Source: JAAUTY01 sp964397305 (GTDB taxonomy: Bacteria > Cyanobacteriota > Cyanobacteriia > Cyanobacteriales > Spirulinaceae). Taken from it: 64,000 nucleotides of DNA. The notes under the pieces are model-generated. The model searched no databases and was not told the DNA's origin. It was given only the letters and a program-made list of their open reading frames with translations. Numbering within the stretch: position 1 is the first letter of the stretch; every line of letters begins with the position of its first letter. Below are positions 1 through 8,729 of this stretch, piece after piece. The position numbers were made by a program, and so were the translations under genes. The stretch spans positions 12,294-76,293 of the forward strand of contig CAYNIP010000017.1 in NCBI GenBank assembly GCA_964397305.1. Direction: 5' to 3'.

Positions 1-2706
1 CACCTTGCCCGACTGTACGTAGCAGCCCGCTACCGCGCCCCGGCCGACCGGGAACACGACGCGCACTTCGACCGTGCCGAGAGGCTCTTCGACCTCTTCC
101 GGCTCGAGGAGACCTTCCATCGCCGCCTGGATGTCATCCAGCAGGTTGTAGATGATGTCGTACTGGCGCACATCGACCCCTTCCTGCTCGGCGGCGTAGC
201 CGGCACCACTGGCGAGGTTGGTACTGAAGCCGACCACCACCGCACCGCTGGCCGCCGCCAGGGAAATATCGGTTTCAGTAATCTCCCCGGCGGCCCCGAG
301 CAGCACGCGAATCTGCACCTCGTTTTGGGGCAACTGTTGCAGAGCCCCCAGGATCGCCTCCACAGAGCCCTGGACATCAGCCTTGAGGATGAGGTTTAGT
401 TCCTTCAACTCCCCTTCTTGGGCCTGGGCCGAGATGCTGCTGAGAGAGACCCGCCGTGAGGACAGGGCCTGTTGCAGGCGCGTTTCCCGACGGCTGCTGG
501 TCCGCACATCGGCCACCGCGCGCGCATCCTTTTCACTGGGGTAGACATCGAACTCATCGCCCGCTTGGGGCACTTCGCTCAGGCCTAGCACCTCCACCGC
601 AAAGGAAGGCGAGGCCACGTCAACCCGCTCGCCTCGGTCGTCGATCATGGCGCGAATCTTCCCAAACGAAGATCCAGCTACCAAGCAATCCCCGACCCGG
701 AGCGTGCCATTCTGCACCAGCAGCGTGGCCACAGGCCCGCGCGTCTTGTCCAGGTTGGCCTCAATGACCGTCCCCTTCGCAGGCCGGTTGGGATTAGCGT
801 AGAGGTCTTCGACCTCAGCCACGAGCAGGATCATCTCGAGCAGCGTATCCAGGTTTTCACCCTTGATGGCGCTCACGGGAACCATGATCGTTTCCCCACC
901 CCACTCTTCGGCCACGAGCCCTTCTTCGGTCAGCTCCTGCTTAATGCGATCCGGCTCTGCTTCTGGCTTGTCCACCTTATTGATCGCGACCACTAGGGGC
1001 ACCTCAGCCGCCCGAGCGTGGCTAATGGCTTCCTTCGTCTGGGGTTGCACGCCGTCATCGGCCGCCACCACCAGCACGGCAATATCGGTCACGCGCGTGC
1101 CGCGAGCCCGCATGGCGGTGAAGGCTTCGTGGCCGGGGGTATCGAGGAAGACGACTTGTTGCGTGCGACCCCCATGCTCCACATCGACGTGATAGGCGCC
1201 GATGTGTTGAGTAATGCCCCCAGCTTCGCCCTGGGCCACCTTGGTCTTCCGAATCGAGTCCAGGAGGGTGGTTTTGCCGTGATCGACGTGACCCATAATC
1301 GTGACCACCGGAGGACGCCGCTCCAGATTTTCGAGGTCGTCGGCATCCAGCATTTCTGTAACCTTGGTGGCCGCAGCCTGGGTGTCAGGGACATCGACTT
1401 CGATGCCGAGTTCCTGCGCTACAGAGCGGGCGGTCTCAAAGTCCAGGGTCTGTGTGATATTGACAGCAACCCCCTTGAAGAAGAGTTGCTTGATGATCTC
1501 CGTTTCGGGGGTCTGGGTTAGTTCAGCCAATTCCCGTACCGTGAGGCTGTCAGGAAGCGTGACCCGTTCCGGGCGCTCGTCCGCCGTCTTGCGGGTCTCG
1601 CGACGCTGGCGCTGCTCCGCTTTGCCGCCGCCATCGGCTTTTGGCGATGACTTGCGGGGGCGGCTCGCCGGACTACTGGGAGACTGGGCCGGGCGTGCAT
1701 TGGGTTTTGGTGGCCGAGCGGTCGAGAGGCTGACAGCCGCAGAGGCCAAAGCGCTCTCGCTGTCAGCGTTCAGATCGTCGTCATCCTCCTCAAACACCAC
1801 GGATTGCGATCGCCGCTTTTTCGTCGTCGTCTTGGTCGCCTTACCGACCTTAGCCGTCTTGCTCTTGTTGGCGGCGCGGTTGTCGCTGTTGTCATCGTCA
1901 TCATCGACCCACTCCTCGCGGGAGCTGGGCTTATCTAGGAGGCGACGGGGCTTCTGGGGCCGTTCGAGCAGCTCCACCGAATCATCATCGCGGTCCGCGG
2001 CCCCCGCCGCATCGCTACCGGCGACTTCAGGCTCGTCTTCGTCCTTGCGACCGATCGCAGGGCGGCCTGGCTTCTGAGGGCGCTGGGGCTTCTGGTGCAG
2101 CGCTGGAACCGCCGACTCTTCGCGCTTCTCCTCGCGCTTGGGGGCACTGGGGCGACTGGGCCGGGTCGGCGAGCCCGCCAGCTCGGACCGGGGGGAGTCT
2201 CGCTCCTCCCGTCGAGGAGCCGCCTCCCGCTCGGGGGCTTTGGGGCGTGGCGGCGTCAGCAGCTCGATGGCGGGGTCGGAGTTACTATCGTCAAAGTCGT
2301 CTGGAGCAGGGCGGCTAGGCTCGTCCCCACGACTCGGGGGACCTTTCAGCACTAGAGGAGGGTCTTTGCTGGGTCGCTGGGGTGGGGGTGCAGGAGCCAG
2401 AGCACTTTCCCCATCATCCTCGGAGCGGCGCGATTTATCGTGGCGCAAGATCTCGCGAATCTGTGGCTTCCGAGGCCCCTTGCGGGGCAGGACGGTCTCC
2501 GGGCGACCCTTACTGGGCTTAGGGGCGATAGGGCGCGGCTGACGCTGCTTTGCGGCCGAGCGAATCTGCTCCGCCTGAGTAGCGTCGATAGTGCTGCTGT
2601 GGCTCTTCACCGCAATGTCTAAATGCTCGCAAATAGTGATGATGTCCCGATTCTCAAGATTGAGTTCTTTGGATAGCTCGTAAATTCTGATTTTCCCGTT
2701 GTTCAT
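1..2706 (-). CDS. infB: Translation initiation factor IF-2, C-terminus cut by window edge
   Basis: GTPase that brings fMet-tRNA to the 30S subunit and promotes subunit joining. The frame is open from an ATG at 2706 to base 1, giving 902 residues without a stop. The N-terminal IF2_N segment begins MNNGKIRIYELSKEL. A long low-complexity region rich in Pro, Arg, Lys, Asp and Glu follows, as is usual in cyanobacterial IF-2. The GTPase domain starts near residue 460 with MGHVDHGKTT (G1), DTPGHEAF (G3) and NKVDK (G4). Domain II and the start of domain III follow; roughly the last hundred residues lie outside the window. It is the last gene of the rimP-nusA-ylxR-infB series, 36 nt after ylxR. Confidence 0.97.
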   Translation of the reverse strand, partial: MNNGKIRIYELSKELNLENRDIITICEHLDIAVKSHSSTIDATQAEQIRSAAKQRQPRPIAPKPSKGRPETVLPRKGPRKPQIREILRHDKSRRSEDDGESALAPAPPPQRPSKDPPLVLKGPPSRGDEPSRPAPDDFDDSNSDPAIELLTPPRPKAPEREAAPRREERDSPRSELAGSPTRPSRPSAPKREEKREESAVPALHQKPQRPQKPGRPAIGRKDEDEPEVAGSDAAGAADRDDDSVELLERPQKPRRLLDKPSSREEWVDDDDDNSDNRAANKSKTAKVGKATKTTTKKRRSQSVVFEEDDDDLNADSESALASAAVSLSTARPPKPNARPAQSPSSPASRPRKSSPKADGGGKAEQRQRRETRKTADERPERVTLPDSLTVRELAELTQTPETEIIKQLFFKGVAVNITQTLDFETARSVAQELGIEVDVPDTQAAATKVTEMLDADDLENLERRPPVVTIMGHVDHGKTTLLDSIRKTKVAQGEAGGITQHIGAYHVDVEHGGRTQQVVFLDTPGHEAFTAMRARGTRVTDIAVLVVAADDGVQPQTKEAISHARAAEVPLVVAINKVDKPEAEPDRIKQELTEEGLVAEEWGGETIMVPVSAIKGENLDTLLEMILLVAEVEDLYANPNRPAKGTVIEANLDKTRGPVATLLVQNGTLRVGDCLVAGSSFGKIRAMIDDRGERVDVASPSFAVEVLGLSEVPQAGDEFDVYPSEKDARAVADVRTSSRRETRLQQALSSRRVSLSSISAQAQEGELKELNLILKADVQGSVEAILGALQQLPQNEVQIRVLLGAAGEITETDISLAAASGAVVVGFSTNLASGAGYAAEQEGVDVRQYDIIYNLLDDIQAAMEGLLEPEEVEEPLGTVEVRVVFPVGRGAVAGCYVQSGKV

Positions 2707-2742
2707 CCACTAAGCCCCTTACGACTGTCCTTCTGAGGTGTA

Positions 2743-3063
2743 TTAGCCGCCTGCCGCGCCCCCGCCTGGAGATTTCTGAGCTAGGCGTTCCCAGAGTTGC
2801 TGATAGATCGCTGGCGGTACGGGGGATCGGAGCGATCGCCCCAATCGGTCCTTTTTTTGTGCCGCCTGCAAGCACTTTGCCTGCGGGCACAGATAGGCTG
2901 AACGGCCCATACCGTGATCCAATTGTACCGCCCGTGACGGGTAGACTCGGACAATTCGCCAGAAGGCCGTTTTGTCGTCGAGGCGACGGCAGACAACACA
3001 ACGACGCTGGTTCGTCGTTGCGGTGGCTGACAATTCAGGGCGGTCTCTCATTCTAACATTCAT
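2743..3063 (-). CDS. ylxR: YlxR-family (DUF448) nucleic-acid-binding protein
   Basis: Small basic protein of 106 residues. It shows the YlxR signature: RRCVVCRR near residue 20, a basic middle, then GRSAYLCP and a conserved lysine region. Members bind RNA or DNA and sit between nusA and infB in many bacteria; the exact role is not settled. The position here, 24 nt after nusA and 36 nt before infB on the same strand, matches that operon. The Gly-rich tail after residue 95 looks unstructured. Identity is secure; function is only what is known of the family. Confidence 0.9.
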   Translation of the reverse strand: MNVRMRDRPELSATATTNQRRCVVCRRLDDKTAFWRIVRVYPSRAVQLDHGMGRSAYLCPQAKCLQAAQKKDRLGRSLRSPVPPAIYQQLWERLAQKSPGGGAAGG

Positions 3064-3087
3064 CCTGCCATGGTAGCTGTGATAGCG

Positions 3088-4314
3088 TTATTCCGTCTCC
3101 TCCAGCTCCCCGATCCCGAGACTCGTCGGTTCCTCCAGGGGCTCGGGGGCGGCCGTCACCGGCGGCGCGGCCTGCTCAGGGCTGTATTTGGCCGTGTCCT
3201 TGATGTCGATTTTCCAGCCCGTCAAGCGCGCCGCGAGGCGCACATTCTGACCTTCCTTGCCAATGGCAAGGCTCAACTGATTCTCGGGCACCAACACCAG
3301 GGCCTGGCGCTCCTCGGCATCCGCCAAGAGCACCCGGTCCACTTGGGCGGGACTGAGGGCATTGGCGATGTAGGTGGCGGGATCAGGCGACCACCGGATG
3401 GCGTCGATCTTTTCGCCGCGCAACTCGTTGACCACGGCTTGAATGCGGGAACCCCGGGCCCCAATACAAGCGCCTACGGGATCTACATCCCGCTCTAGGG
3501 TATCGACGGCAATCTTGGTGCGGGGGCCGACATGGCGCGAGGGGGGGTTGGCCTCCCGAGCCACGGCGACAATTCGCACCACTTCATCTTCGATTTCCGG
3601 GACCTCGTTGGCGAAGAGATAGACCACCAGACCGGCCGCGGCCCGGGAGACGATCAATTGAGGGCCGCGATGCACACCTTCACGGACTTTCTTCAAAAAC
3701 ACCTTGAAGGTGGCGTTGGCCCGGTAATTGTCATTCGGCAACTGTTCCCGCTTCGGCAACTCAGCCTCCACTTCAGCGTTGCCAAAACCACTGCTGACCG
3801 CCACAATCACGGCCTGCCGCTCAAAGCGCAAGACGCGAGCCTGCAAGACGGTGCCCTCAAGCTCTTCAAACTCTTCCTGAATGATGCGGCGCTGTTGGTC
3901 GCGCAGTTTTTGCAGGAGCACCTGCTTGGTTTGGATCGCGGCCATGCGGCCGAAGTCGCGCTGGTCCGGGGTGACATCGAGTACGACAGAATCGCCGAGC
4001 TGAGCCTCGGAGGTCACTTCCTGCACCTCTTTGAGGCTGATGTGGTGGTCGGGGTTTTCGATCACTTCCACAATGGTTTTGGTGGAGAGGATGCGGAAGC
4101 CTTCTTCGTCAATATCGAGCTCGACTTCAAAGTTGTCGAAGTAGTCGTCGTCGAACTTCTGGGGATTGTCCAGGTTTTGGGAGCGGCGATAGCGCTCGTA
4201 GCCTTTGAGGAGGGCTTCACGCAGGGCCTCGCGCACCGCCATCTCCGGCAAACGGTGCTGCTCGCTGATCCCGAGGATCATGTCCTTCAAACCTGGCAAA
4301 CTAACAATTGACAT
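3088..4314 (-). CDS. nusA: Transcription termination/antitermination protein NusA
   Basis: RNA polymerase-associated factor controlling pausing, termination and antitermination. The 408-residue protein has the N-terminal polymerase-binding domain (about 1-130), an S1 domain beginning near ELEGTVLQARV, and two KH domains. The KH region contains DPVGACIGARGSRIQ and, near the end, LSLAIGKEGQNVRLAARLTGW. It lacks the acidic C-terminal repeats of enterobacterial NusA, as expected for cyanobacteria. The ATG at 4314 lies 55 nt after the rimP stop, and ylxR and infB follow on the same strand, the classic rimP-nusA-ylxR-infB order. Confidence 0.96.
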   Translation of the reverse strand: MSIVSLPGLKDMILGISEQHRLPEMAVREALREALLKGYERYRRSQNLDNPQKFDDDYFDNFEVELDIDEEGFRILSTKTIVEVIENPDHHISLKEVQEVTSEAQLGDSVVLDVTPDQRDFGRMAAIQTKQVLLQKLRDQQRRIIQEEFEELEGTVLQARVLRFERQAVIVAVSSGFGNAEVEAELPKREQLPNDNYRANATFKVFLKKVREGVHRGPQLIVSRAAAGLVVYLFANEVPEIEDEVVRIVAVAREANPPSRHVGPRTKIAVDTLERDVDPVGACIGARGSRIQAVVNELRGEKIDAIRWSPDPATYIANALSPAQVDRVLLADAEERQALVLVPENQLSLAIGKEGQNVRLAARLTGWKIDIKDTAKYSPEQAAPPVTAAPEPLEEPTSLGIGELEETE

Positions 4315-4369
4315 CGGCAGATTCTCCTTAATAAAGAAGCGAAAGAAGCGGCTGGGGAGGGCTGGAGCC

Positions 4370-4831
4370 CTAGGCGGGATCGTCGAGGACCACGCTCGTG
4401 ATCAGGGGGCGAGGGATGGCGATCGCCCGTCCCTTCTGGTTGAGGTAGAGGCTTTCAGCGTCGCGACCCTGCAAGCGCCCGCTCCACTCCGGTTTGCCTT
4501 GGTAGGGAGGAGCCGTGACAACCCGGACGGGAAAGCCTTGGAATACCTCAAAGTCCCGCTCGCTGACCAGTTCTGGGGAAATACCCGGACTCGAGACCTC
4601 CAGGACATAGGCCTCCGGAATCAAGTCACTCTCATCAAGCCGGGCCTCGAGGGCCTGGCTCATCTGCTCGCAGTCATGAAGTCCGGTGTCAGCGGTGGGA
4701 TTGCGGATGTCAATCCTTAGGACCGGGGGAGACTTGCCGGTTTGAAAGACCGCGCCCACCAGTTCTAAGCCCAATTGGGTTGCAATAGGAGTTGCGAGTT
4801 CTAAGATCGCGGGGATCAGAGGATGCGTCAT
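4370..4831 (-). CDS. rimP: Ribosome maturation factor RimP
   Basis: Assembly factor for the 30S subunit. The protein has 153 residues, the usual length. Family features are visible: an N-terminal half with LGLELVGAVFQ and VLRIDIRNP, then DCEQMSQALEARLDESDLIPEAYVLEVSSPG (recognisable in parts such as LEVSSPGISPEL), and a C-terminal SH3-like domain including GRLQGRDAESLYL. It is the first gene of the nusA operon. Upstream on the same strand is a long gap that holds a MITE-like repeat, so the operon promoter should lie within about 150 nt of the start. Confidence 0.93.
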   Translation of the reverse strand: MTHPLIPAILELATPIATQLGLELVGAVFQTGKSPPVLRIDIRNPTADTGLHDCEQMSQALEARLDESDLIPEAYVLEVSSPGISPELVSERDFEVFQGFPVRVVTAPPYQGKPEWSGRLQGRDAESLYLNQKGRAIAIPRPLITSVVLDDPA

Positions 4832-4989
4832 GCACGGGTGAATCTAGGCAACAAAAAAAGCGGGCTGTACCCACTTCTCCCAACACTGGTCAAACCTATT
4901 GGGTCGCGAATCGCCCCGCTCGGGGCAAAGCGCTTGGCCTCATCATAGCAACTCCTGTCCCAATCCCGCCAACCAGCGCTCAGACCCCT

Positions 4990-5232
4990 GGGTGAACAAA
5001 ATTTTACGCGGGATGTTGGTACTCCTTCGCTCAGCCCCTACCCTAAATCCCACTCCCAAACTCAGAAGAGGGGCTTCTAACTCCCCTACTCCCAGCTTTG
5101 GGAGCAGGGGCCGGGGGATGAGGGCCCCCGTAACCCTGTTCGCGCTAGCGTCGCGGAGCGATAGAAGACTACGCTCTGCTCCTTGAGCCATCGCTCAAAA
5201 TTCAGGAGAGCCGCGCTTTTTTTCGTCCACCC
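4990..5232. mobile_element. MITE-like repeat family A, copy 1
   Basis: About 243 bp with imperfect terminal inverted repeats. The left end reads GGGTGAACAAAATTTTACGC; the reverse complement of the right end begins GGGTGGACGAAAAAAAGCGC. No transposase is encoded. The interior holds the palindromic core CTCCCAGCTTTGGGAG followed by GGGGGATGAGGGC, shared with other copies. Related copies lie at 34443-34723 and 46312-46528, with a one-ended fragment at 38650-38700. No target-site duplication is visible here. The copy fills most of the gap between rimP and the LCP gene (4832-5438); nothing else was recognised in that gap. Confidence 0.7.
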
Positions 5233-5438
5233 GAGTCGCGTAGCAAAACGTTACTAACCCCGCGCTAGCGTTATAATCCTGCTTGGAGTGATTAAAGCAA
5301 AGCCGCAGGCACGAACAGCCTTGGCAGGGTGAGGGCTGGTGGCGTGAGCGCGGGCAACCCGTCCCGACCGGTGCTGGCTTCTGCGGTAGATGCAACTGAG
5401 GCAACGAGCCTGACTTGTGGTGTGAGGTGTTGAGGTAC

Positions 5439-6920
5439 ATGGTGAAAGATCGCTTCGAGACTGTTTCCGTCGCCCGCTTGGCGGCCCGCGCGGACTCTCA
5501 ACAACGGGTCGCCAAACCGGGTGGGCCGGCCCCTGCCTACAGCCCTCCGGCGGAAACCGACCTTCAGCCCCAGGAATCGGTGGTCGCGGGCTGGGGACGG
5601 CGCTTGCTCTGGGGGAGCACGTTTGTGATGACGGCGACAGTAGCAGCGACCATGGGTGCAACGGTGGCTTTGGTGAGCCCGCTGCCGGATCACCCTGAAT
5701 TTCTCCGGCTGGCTAGCAAGCTCATTGCCGGGGAGGCGACGGCAGCCCAGGAGAAACCCTACGACAATTTGCCGCTCTTGCAATACAAGATCGAGCGGCC
5801 GGTCAACATTTTGGTGATGGGGGTTGATCTGGTCCCTGAGTCAGAACCGGGGAGCCTCGAGGCTCTGGACGGCCGGAGCGATACGATGTTGCTGATTCGC
5901 TTTGACCCGGCGGATCACACCCTGCGGCTACTCTCCGTTCCTCGGGATACGCGGGTGACGGTGGCCGGGGATACCCGGGTGGCGAAAATGAACGACGCCA
6001 ACTTCGTTGGCGGTGCGCCCCTCGCAGTGGAAACCACAAGCGCTATGCTCAACGGCGTGCCGATTGATCGCTACGTCCGCATTACGAACAATGCCTTTCG
6101 GGAGCTGGTCGATCTCATTGGTGGAATTGAGGTCTTTGTGCCCAGGGACATGAAGTATACCGACAAGACCCAAGGCCTGTATATCGACCTCAAGGAAGGC
6201 TGGCAAACCCTGGATGGCGATCGCGCGGAGCAGTTCGCTCGCTTTCGTAAGGACCAGTACGGCGACATCGGCCGGGTCCAGCGCCAGCAGGTTTTGATCA
6301 AGGCCCTGCGCGAACGGCTGCAAAGTCCCACAATTCTGCCACGCTTGCCTAAGGCGGTTAGTCTGATGCTGCGCTATGTCGATACCAATCTCAGCTTTGA
6401 GGAGATATTGGCTCTGGTGAACTTCGGCATGGGGATCGAGAGCGACCAAATTCGCATGGTGCTGTTGCCGGGAACCTTTGGCGATCCCCAACAGTTTGGG
6501 GGCGTCAGCTACTGGCTGATGTCGGAGTCGGGGCGCGATCGCGTGATGAGTGAATACTTCGACCAAGCTCCCCCGGATGGCACGGTTGACTTCAGCACCG
6601 ATCCCAAGCGTGCTCGTATTGCGATTCAGAACGCAACGGATGATCCCGAGGCCAAGGCTCAGGTGCGGCAATATTTACTCGATCAGGGCTTTACGAACGT
6701 GGTCTTCTCGGAAGAAAAGGCGCCTCGCTCCTTGACAACGACGGAGGCGATCGCTCAGCAAGGCAACCTGAAAGAAGCCGAAGCCCTGCAAGCAGCCCTA
6801 GGCTTGGGCAAGGTGCGGGCTGATTCTACCGGCGATCTCTACTCGGACATCACCCTGCGAATTGGCGCTGATTGGCTGGAGCGGTCGGCAGCAACGGCTC
6901 CCAAGGCCGATGGTGACTAA
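5439..6920 (+). CDS. LytR-CpsA-Psr (LCP) family protein with LytR_C domain
   Basis: Membrane-anchored enzyme family that transfers lipid-linked glycopolymers to the cell wall or envelope. The ATG at 5439 is chosen because GAGG lies just upstream; an in-frame TTG at 5415 is the alternative. One membrane segment lies near residues 55-80. The LCP domain begins at RPVNILVMGVDL and contains SVPRDTRV and the Arg-rich stretch DGDRAEQFARFRKDQYGDIG followed by RVQRQQ. These arginines and aspartates bind the pyrophosphate lipid in the family. A C-terminal LytR_C domain starts near RARIAIQNATDD. The specific polymer is unknown. Confidence 0.9.
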   Translation: MVKDRFETVSVARLAARADSQQRVAKPGGPAPAYSPPAETDLQPQESVVAGWGRRLLWGSTFVMTATVAATMGATVALVSPLPDHPEFLRLASKLIAGEATAAQEKPYDNLPLLQYKIERPVNILVMGVDLVPESEPGSLEALDGRSDTMLLIRFDPADHTLRLLSVPRDTRVTVAGDTRVAKMNDANFVGGAPLAVETTSAMLNGVPIDRYVRITNNAFRELVDLIGGIEVFVPRDMKYTDKTQGLYIDLKEGWQTLDGDRAEQFARFRKDQYGDIGRVQRQQVLIKALRERLQSPTILPRLPKAVSLMLRYVDTNLSFEEILALVNFGMGIESDQIRMVLLPGTFGDPQQFGGVSYWLMSESGRDRVMSEYFDQAPPDGTVDFSTDPKRARIAIQNATDDPEAKAQVRQYLLDQGFTNVVFSEEKAPRSLTTTEAIAQQGNLKEAEALQAALGLGKVRADSTGDLYSDITLRIGADWLERSAATAPKADGD

Positions 6921-7032
6921 GCGTTCCTGGTCGCGGCGGTTTTGGGGTGGGGTGCTGTTCCTGGCCCTGACGCTGCTGTGGCTGCTATTGTTGGCGCGGC
7001 CGGCGATCGCCCTCAGCAATCCTCAGGCCTAG
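6910..7032 (+). CDS. Small 40-residue signal-peptide-like ORF
   Basis: An ATG overlaps the end of the LCP gene by 11 nt and opens a 40-codon frame ending at a TAG at 7030. The product has a basic N-terminus (MVTKRSWSRRF), a strong hydrophobic segment (VLFLALTLLWLLLLA) and a signal-peptidase-like RPAIALS. Only a few residues follow. It could be a real tiny membrane peptide translationally coupled to the LCP gene, or the surviving N-terminus of a longer exported protein whose remainder is lost. No database family recognised. Confidence 0.35.
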   Translation: MVTKRSWSRRFWGGVLFLALTLLWLLLLARPAIALSNPQA

Positions 7033-7093
7033 AGCTGCTGAAGCAGTAGCTGTCCATTTCACGAACAGACCCTAGGGCAATCGCTGACTTCGA

Positions 7094-7126
7094 CCCCGGA
7101 TTTCTCTAAGAAATCGGGGTTTCTTC
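7094..7126 (+). terminator. Rho-independent terminator-like hairpin
   Basis: CCCCGGATTTCT and AGAAATCGGGG pair, with a one-base bulge and a three-base loop, and TTTCTT follows. It lies 62 nt after the small ORF that trails the LCP gene and would end that transcript. Similar hairpins are frequent in cyanobacterial genomes. Confidence 0.6.
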
Positions 7127-7152
7127 GTTGCCGCAACGCCCTAGGGCCAGCA

Positions 7153-7239
7153 GGTGCATCTCAATTAGGCAGGTTTCCCTTATCCCCCGGCCCCTTCTCC
7201 CAAGGAGGGCGAAGGGGAGTCTCCAACGTGAGATGCACC
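7153..7239. mobile_element. MITE-like repeat family B, copy 1
   Basis: 87 bp bounded by perfect 11-bp inverted ends, GGTGCATCTCA and TGAGATGCACC. Its interior (CCCCCGGCCCCTTCTCCCAAG) is shared with a second copy at 7824-7911, which lies in the opposite orientation. The sequence just after the right end resembles the left flank plus element start (CCTAAGGCCAGC versus CCTAGGGCCAGC), suggesting an older partial duplication. No coding capacity. Confidence 0.65.
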
Positions 7240-7354
7240 CTAAGGCCAGCGGATGCATTCCAGTTATGCCAGGACCGCTGCCAAGCTCTCTTCCCCTAGG
7301 AGAGGAATTTAGGGTGTTGGCATAGCCTATTCCGCAAGAACCTGAGCTGCCAAA

Positions 7355-7816
7355 GTGGGATGCTCCTCCCGCCCCAGCGTAGAATTCATAGTATCCCCAC
7401 ACCTAACTGGGAGGCTTGAAGCTTTGGGACTCAAAGAGCGTCAGCAAATTGACTATGTGCAGCGAGAAATCCTGCCAGTACAAAATCAACGATTGTGCGA
7501 CTATACTGGAGCCAGCCTCAGCTATGAGGTGGATTGGGCCACCTTTGCAGACGATCTCGAAGCCTGCTACTCGCTGGGCGGCTTGTTGAACTTGATGGGC
7601 AATGCTTGGGAGTGGGTGGCACGCCAGCCTCCCGGCCGACAGGCGCTCGCTCAGGGAATCACAGGTATTTTAATTCAAAACACTCCTGAGCCAAAGTCCA
7701 AGCAAATCGCCCTGAACGACAAAGTGTTAACGGTCATCACAGCTCTCAGCGACGGAACTTACACAGGCCGCTTTCAGGAGCATGAGCTGATCGAATTTCT
7801 GGAACAAAACCTCTAA
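7355..7816 (+). CDS. Hypothetical protein, unrecognised
   Basis: Frame of up to 153 codons, opened by a GTG at 7355. The start is uncertain, since the first 20 residues look unlike the rest and no clear ribosome binding site is seen. The body (GLKERQQIDYVQREI onward) looks like a soluble, folded protein, with a Trp/Gly patch GGLLNLMGNAWEW and an acidic C-terminus ending EFLEQNL. Codon use is more A/T-rich than in neighbouring leuS. It lies between two inverted copies of repeat family B, and its stop codon falls within the 9-bp target duplication of the second copy. I do not recognise a family. Confidence 0.55.
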   Translation: MGCSSRPSVEFIVSPHLTGRLEALGLKERQQIDYVQREILPVQNQRLCDYTGASLSYEVDWATFADDLEACYSLGGLLNLMGNAWEWVARQPPGRQALAQGITGILIQNTPEPKSKQIALNDKVLTVITALSDGTYTGRFQEHELIEFLEQNL

Positions 7817-7823
7817 GTTGACG

Positions 7824-7911
7824 GGTGCATCTCACTTTAGAGACTCCCCTTCGCCCTACTTGGGAGAAGGGGCCGGGGGATGAGGGCCAACTTGCCTAAA
7901 TGAGATGCATC
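7824..7911. mobile_element. MITE-like repeat family B, copy 2, with 9-bp target duplication
   Basis: 88 bp, inverted relative to copy 1, with ends GGTGCATCTCA and TGAGATGCATC. Direct repeats TAAGTTGAC occur at 7814-7822 and 7913-7921, one G away from each end, as expected for a target-site duplication. The left duplication contains the TAA stop of the preceding gene, so the insertion is immediately downstream of that gene and left the protein intact. Confidence 0.75.
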
Positions 7912-7997
7912 GTAAGTTGACAGCCCAGCCCAGCTTGAAAGTTGTTGACCCGGAGCAGATTTCACGAGCCCCAACCCCCGGGGCTATATAGAAGCCC

Positions 7998-8582
7998 ATG
8001 TTCCGCCAGCACGACTCGTTCCCTTTCCAGAAGACTCCGCGAGCCCCGTTGCGGCTTCACAACCTGATCATTCCCTTCCTAGCCTGGGAGCTATTTCACG
8101 TCGCCCTCATTTTGGTCGTCATTGCAGCTATCGAAGCGTTCGTTTTAAGCCGGGTTCTCCAAGTGCAGCGCTGGCGCTTTTTCGGAGCCGTGTTTTTAAT
8201 GAATACGGTGACAACGCTGGCTGGCTATGCTGTGCAAGGGATCGGGCGCTTTCTGTCGCTGTTTGTCATTATCGAGCGCCTACCAACCGACCTCGCCTCT
8301 TCGCCGCTGCTAGATGGCTTGACCGGCAATTTTGGCATCGGCTTTCAGCGCCCACTGCTGACTTTTGCGGTCTACTTGGCCACGAGCTTGTTCCTGGCCT
8401 TTGCGATTTCGGCCGGCCTTGAGTATTGGACCTTGCGCTACACTTTCAGCCTGCCGGTTGGCGATCGCCTCCTCTGGCGCGCCGTACTCTTAGCCAACTT
8501 GGTCAGCTATGCCCTACTCTCGGCCTGGTTGCTCTTCCAGCTTTTTGCCTTCTACCTGCCCTCCCTGAGCCATCTCCCCTAA
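7998..8582 (+). CDS. Small multi-pass membrane protein (FraC-like?)
   Basis: 194 residues with about four hydrophobic segments: LIIPFLAWELFHVALILVVI, the FFGAVFLMN region, LLTFAVYLATSLFLAFAI, and LLANLVSYALLSAWLLFQLF. After the first segment comes IEAFVLSRVLQVQ. Size, topology and the E-A-F/Y-hydrophobic-R pattern after the first helix recall the cyanobacterial filament-integrity protein FraC, but I cannot confirm this by eye. It stands alone, with leuS 147 nt downstream. Treat it as a membrane protein of unknown function unless a search supports FraC. Confidence 0.75.
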   Translation: MFRQHDSFPFQKTPRAPLRLHNLIIPFLAWELFHVALILVVIAAIEAFVLSRVLQVQRWRFFGAVFLMNTVTTLAGYAVQGIGRFLSLFVIIERLPTDLASSPLLDGLTGNFGIGFQRPLLTFAVYLATSLFLAFAISAGLEYWTLRYTFSLPVGDRLLWRAVLLANLVSYALLSAWLLFQLFAFYLPSLSHLP

Positions 8583-8729
8583 GTCCAGGGCCGCCACCGC
8601 GTCCCTTCCAGCCAAACCCTAATCGCCATTCCCCATTCCCCATTCCTCCTCCCAAATCCCTGGAAAGATTGCCCTACAATAAATTCACAGCGCGCCAACC
8701 CGCCGACGAATTTGCTAGGAGAAACACTC

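Noticed and set aside
3532..4311. 259-codon open frame on the plus strand
   Set aside because: Antisense to nusA; composition is that of a mirrored coding sequence and it shows no family motifs.
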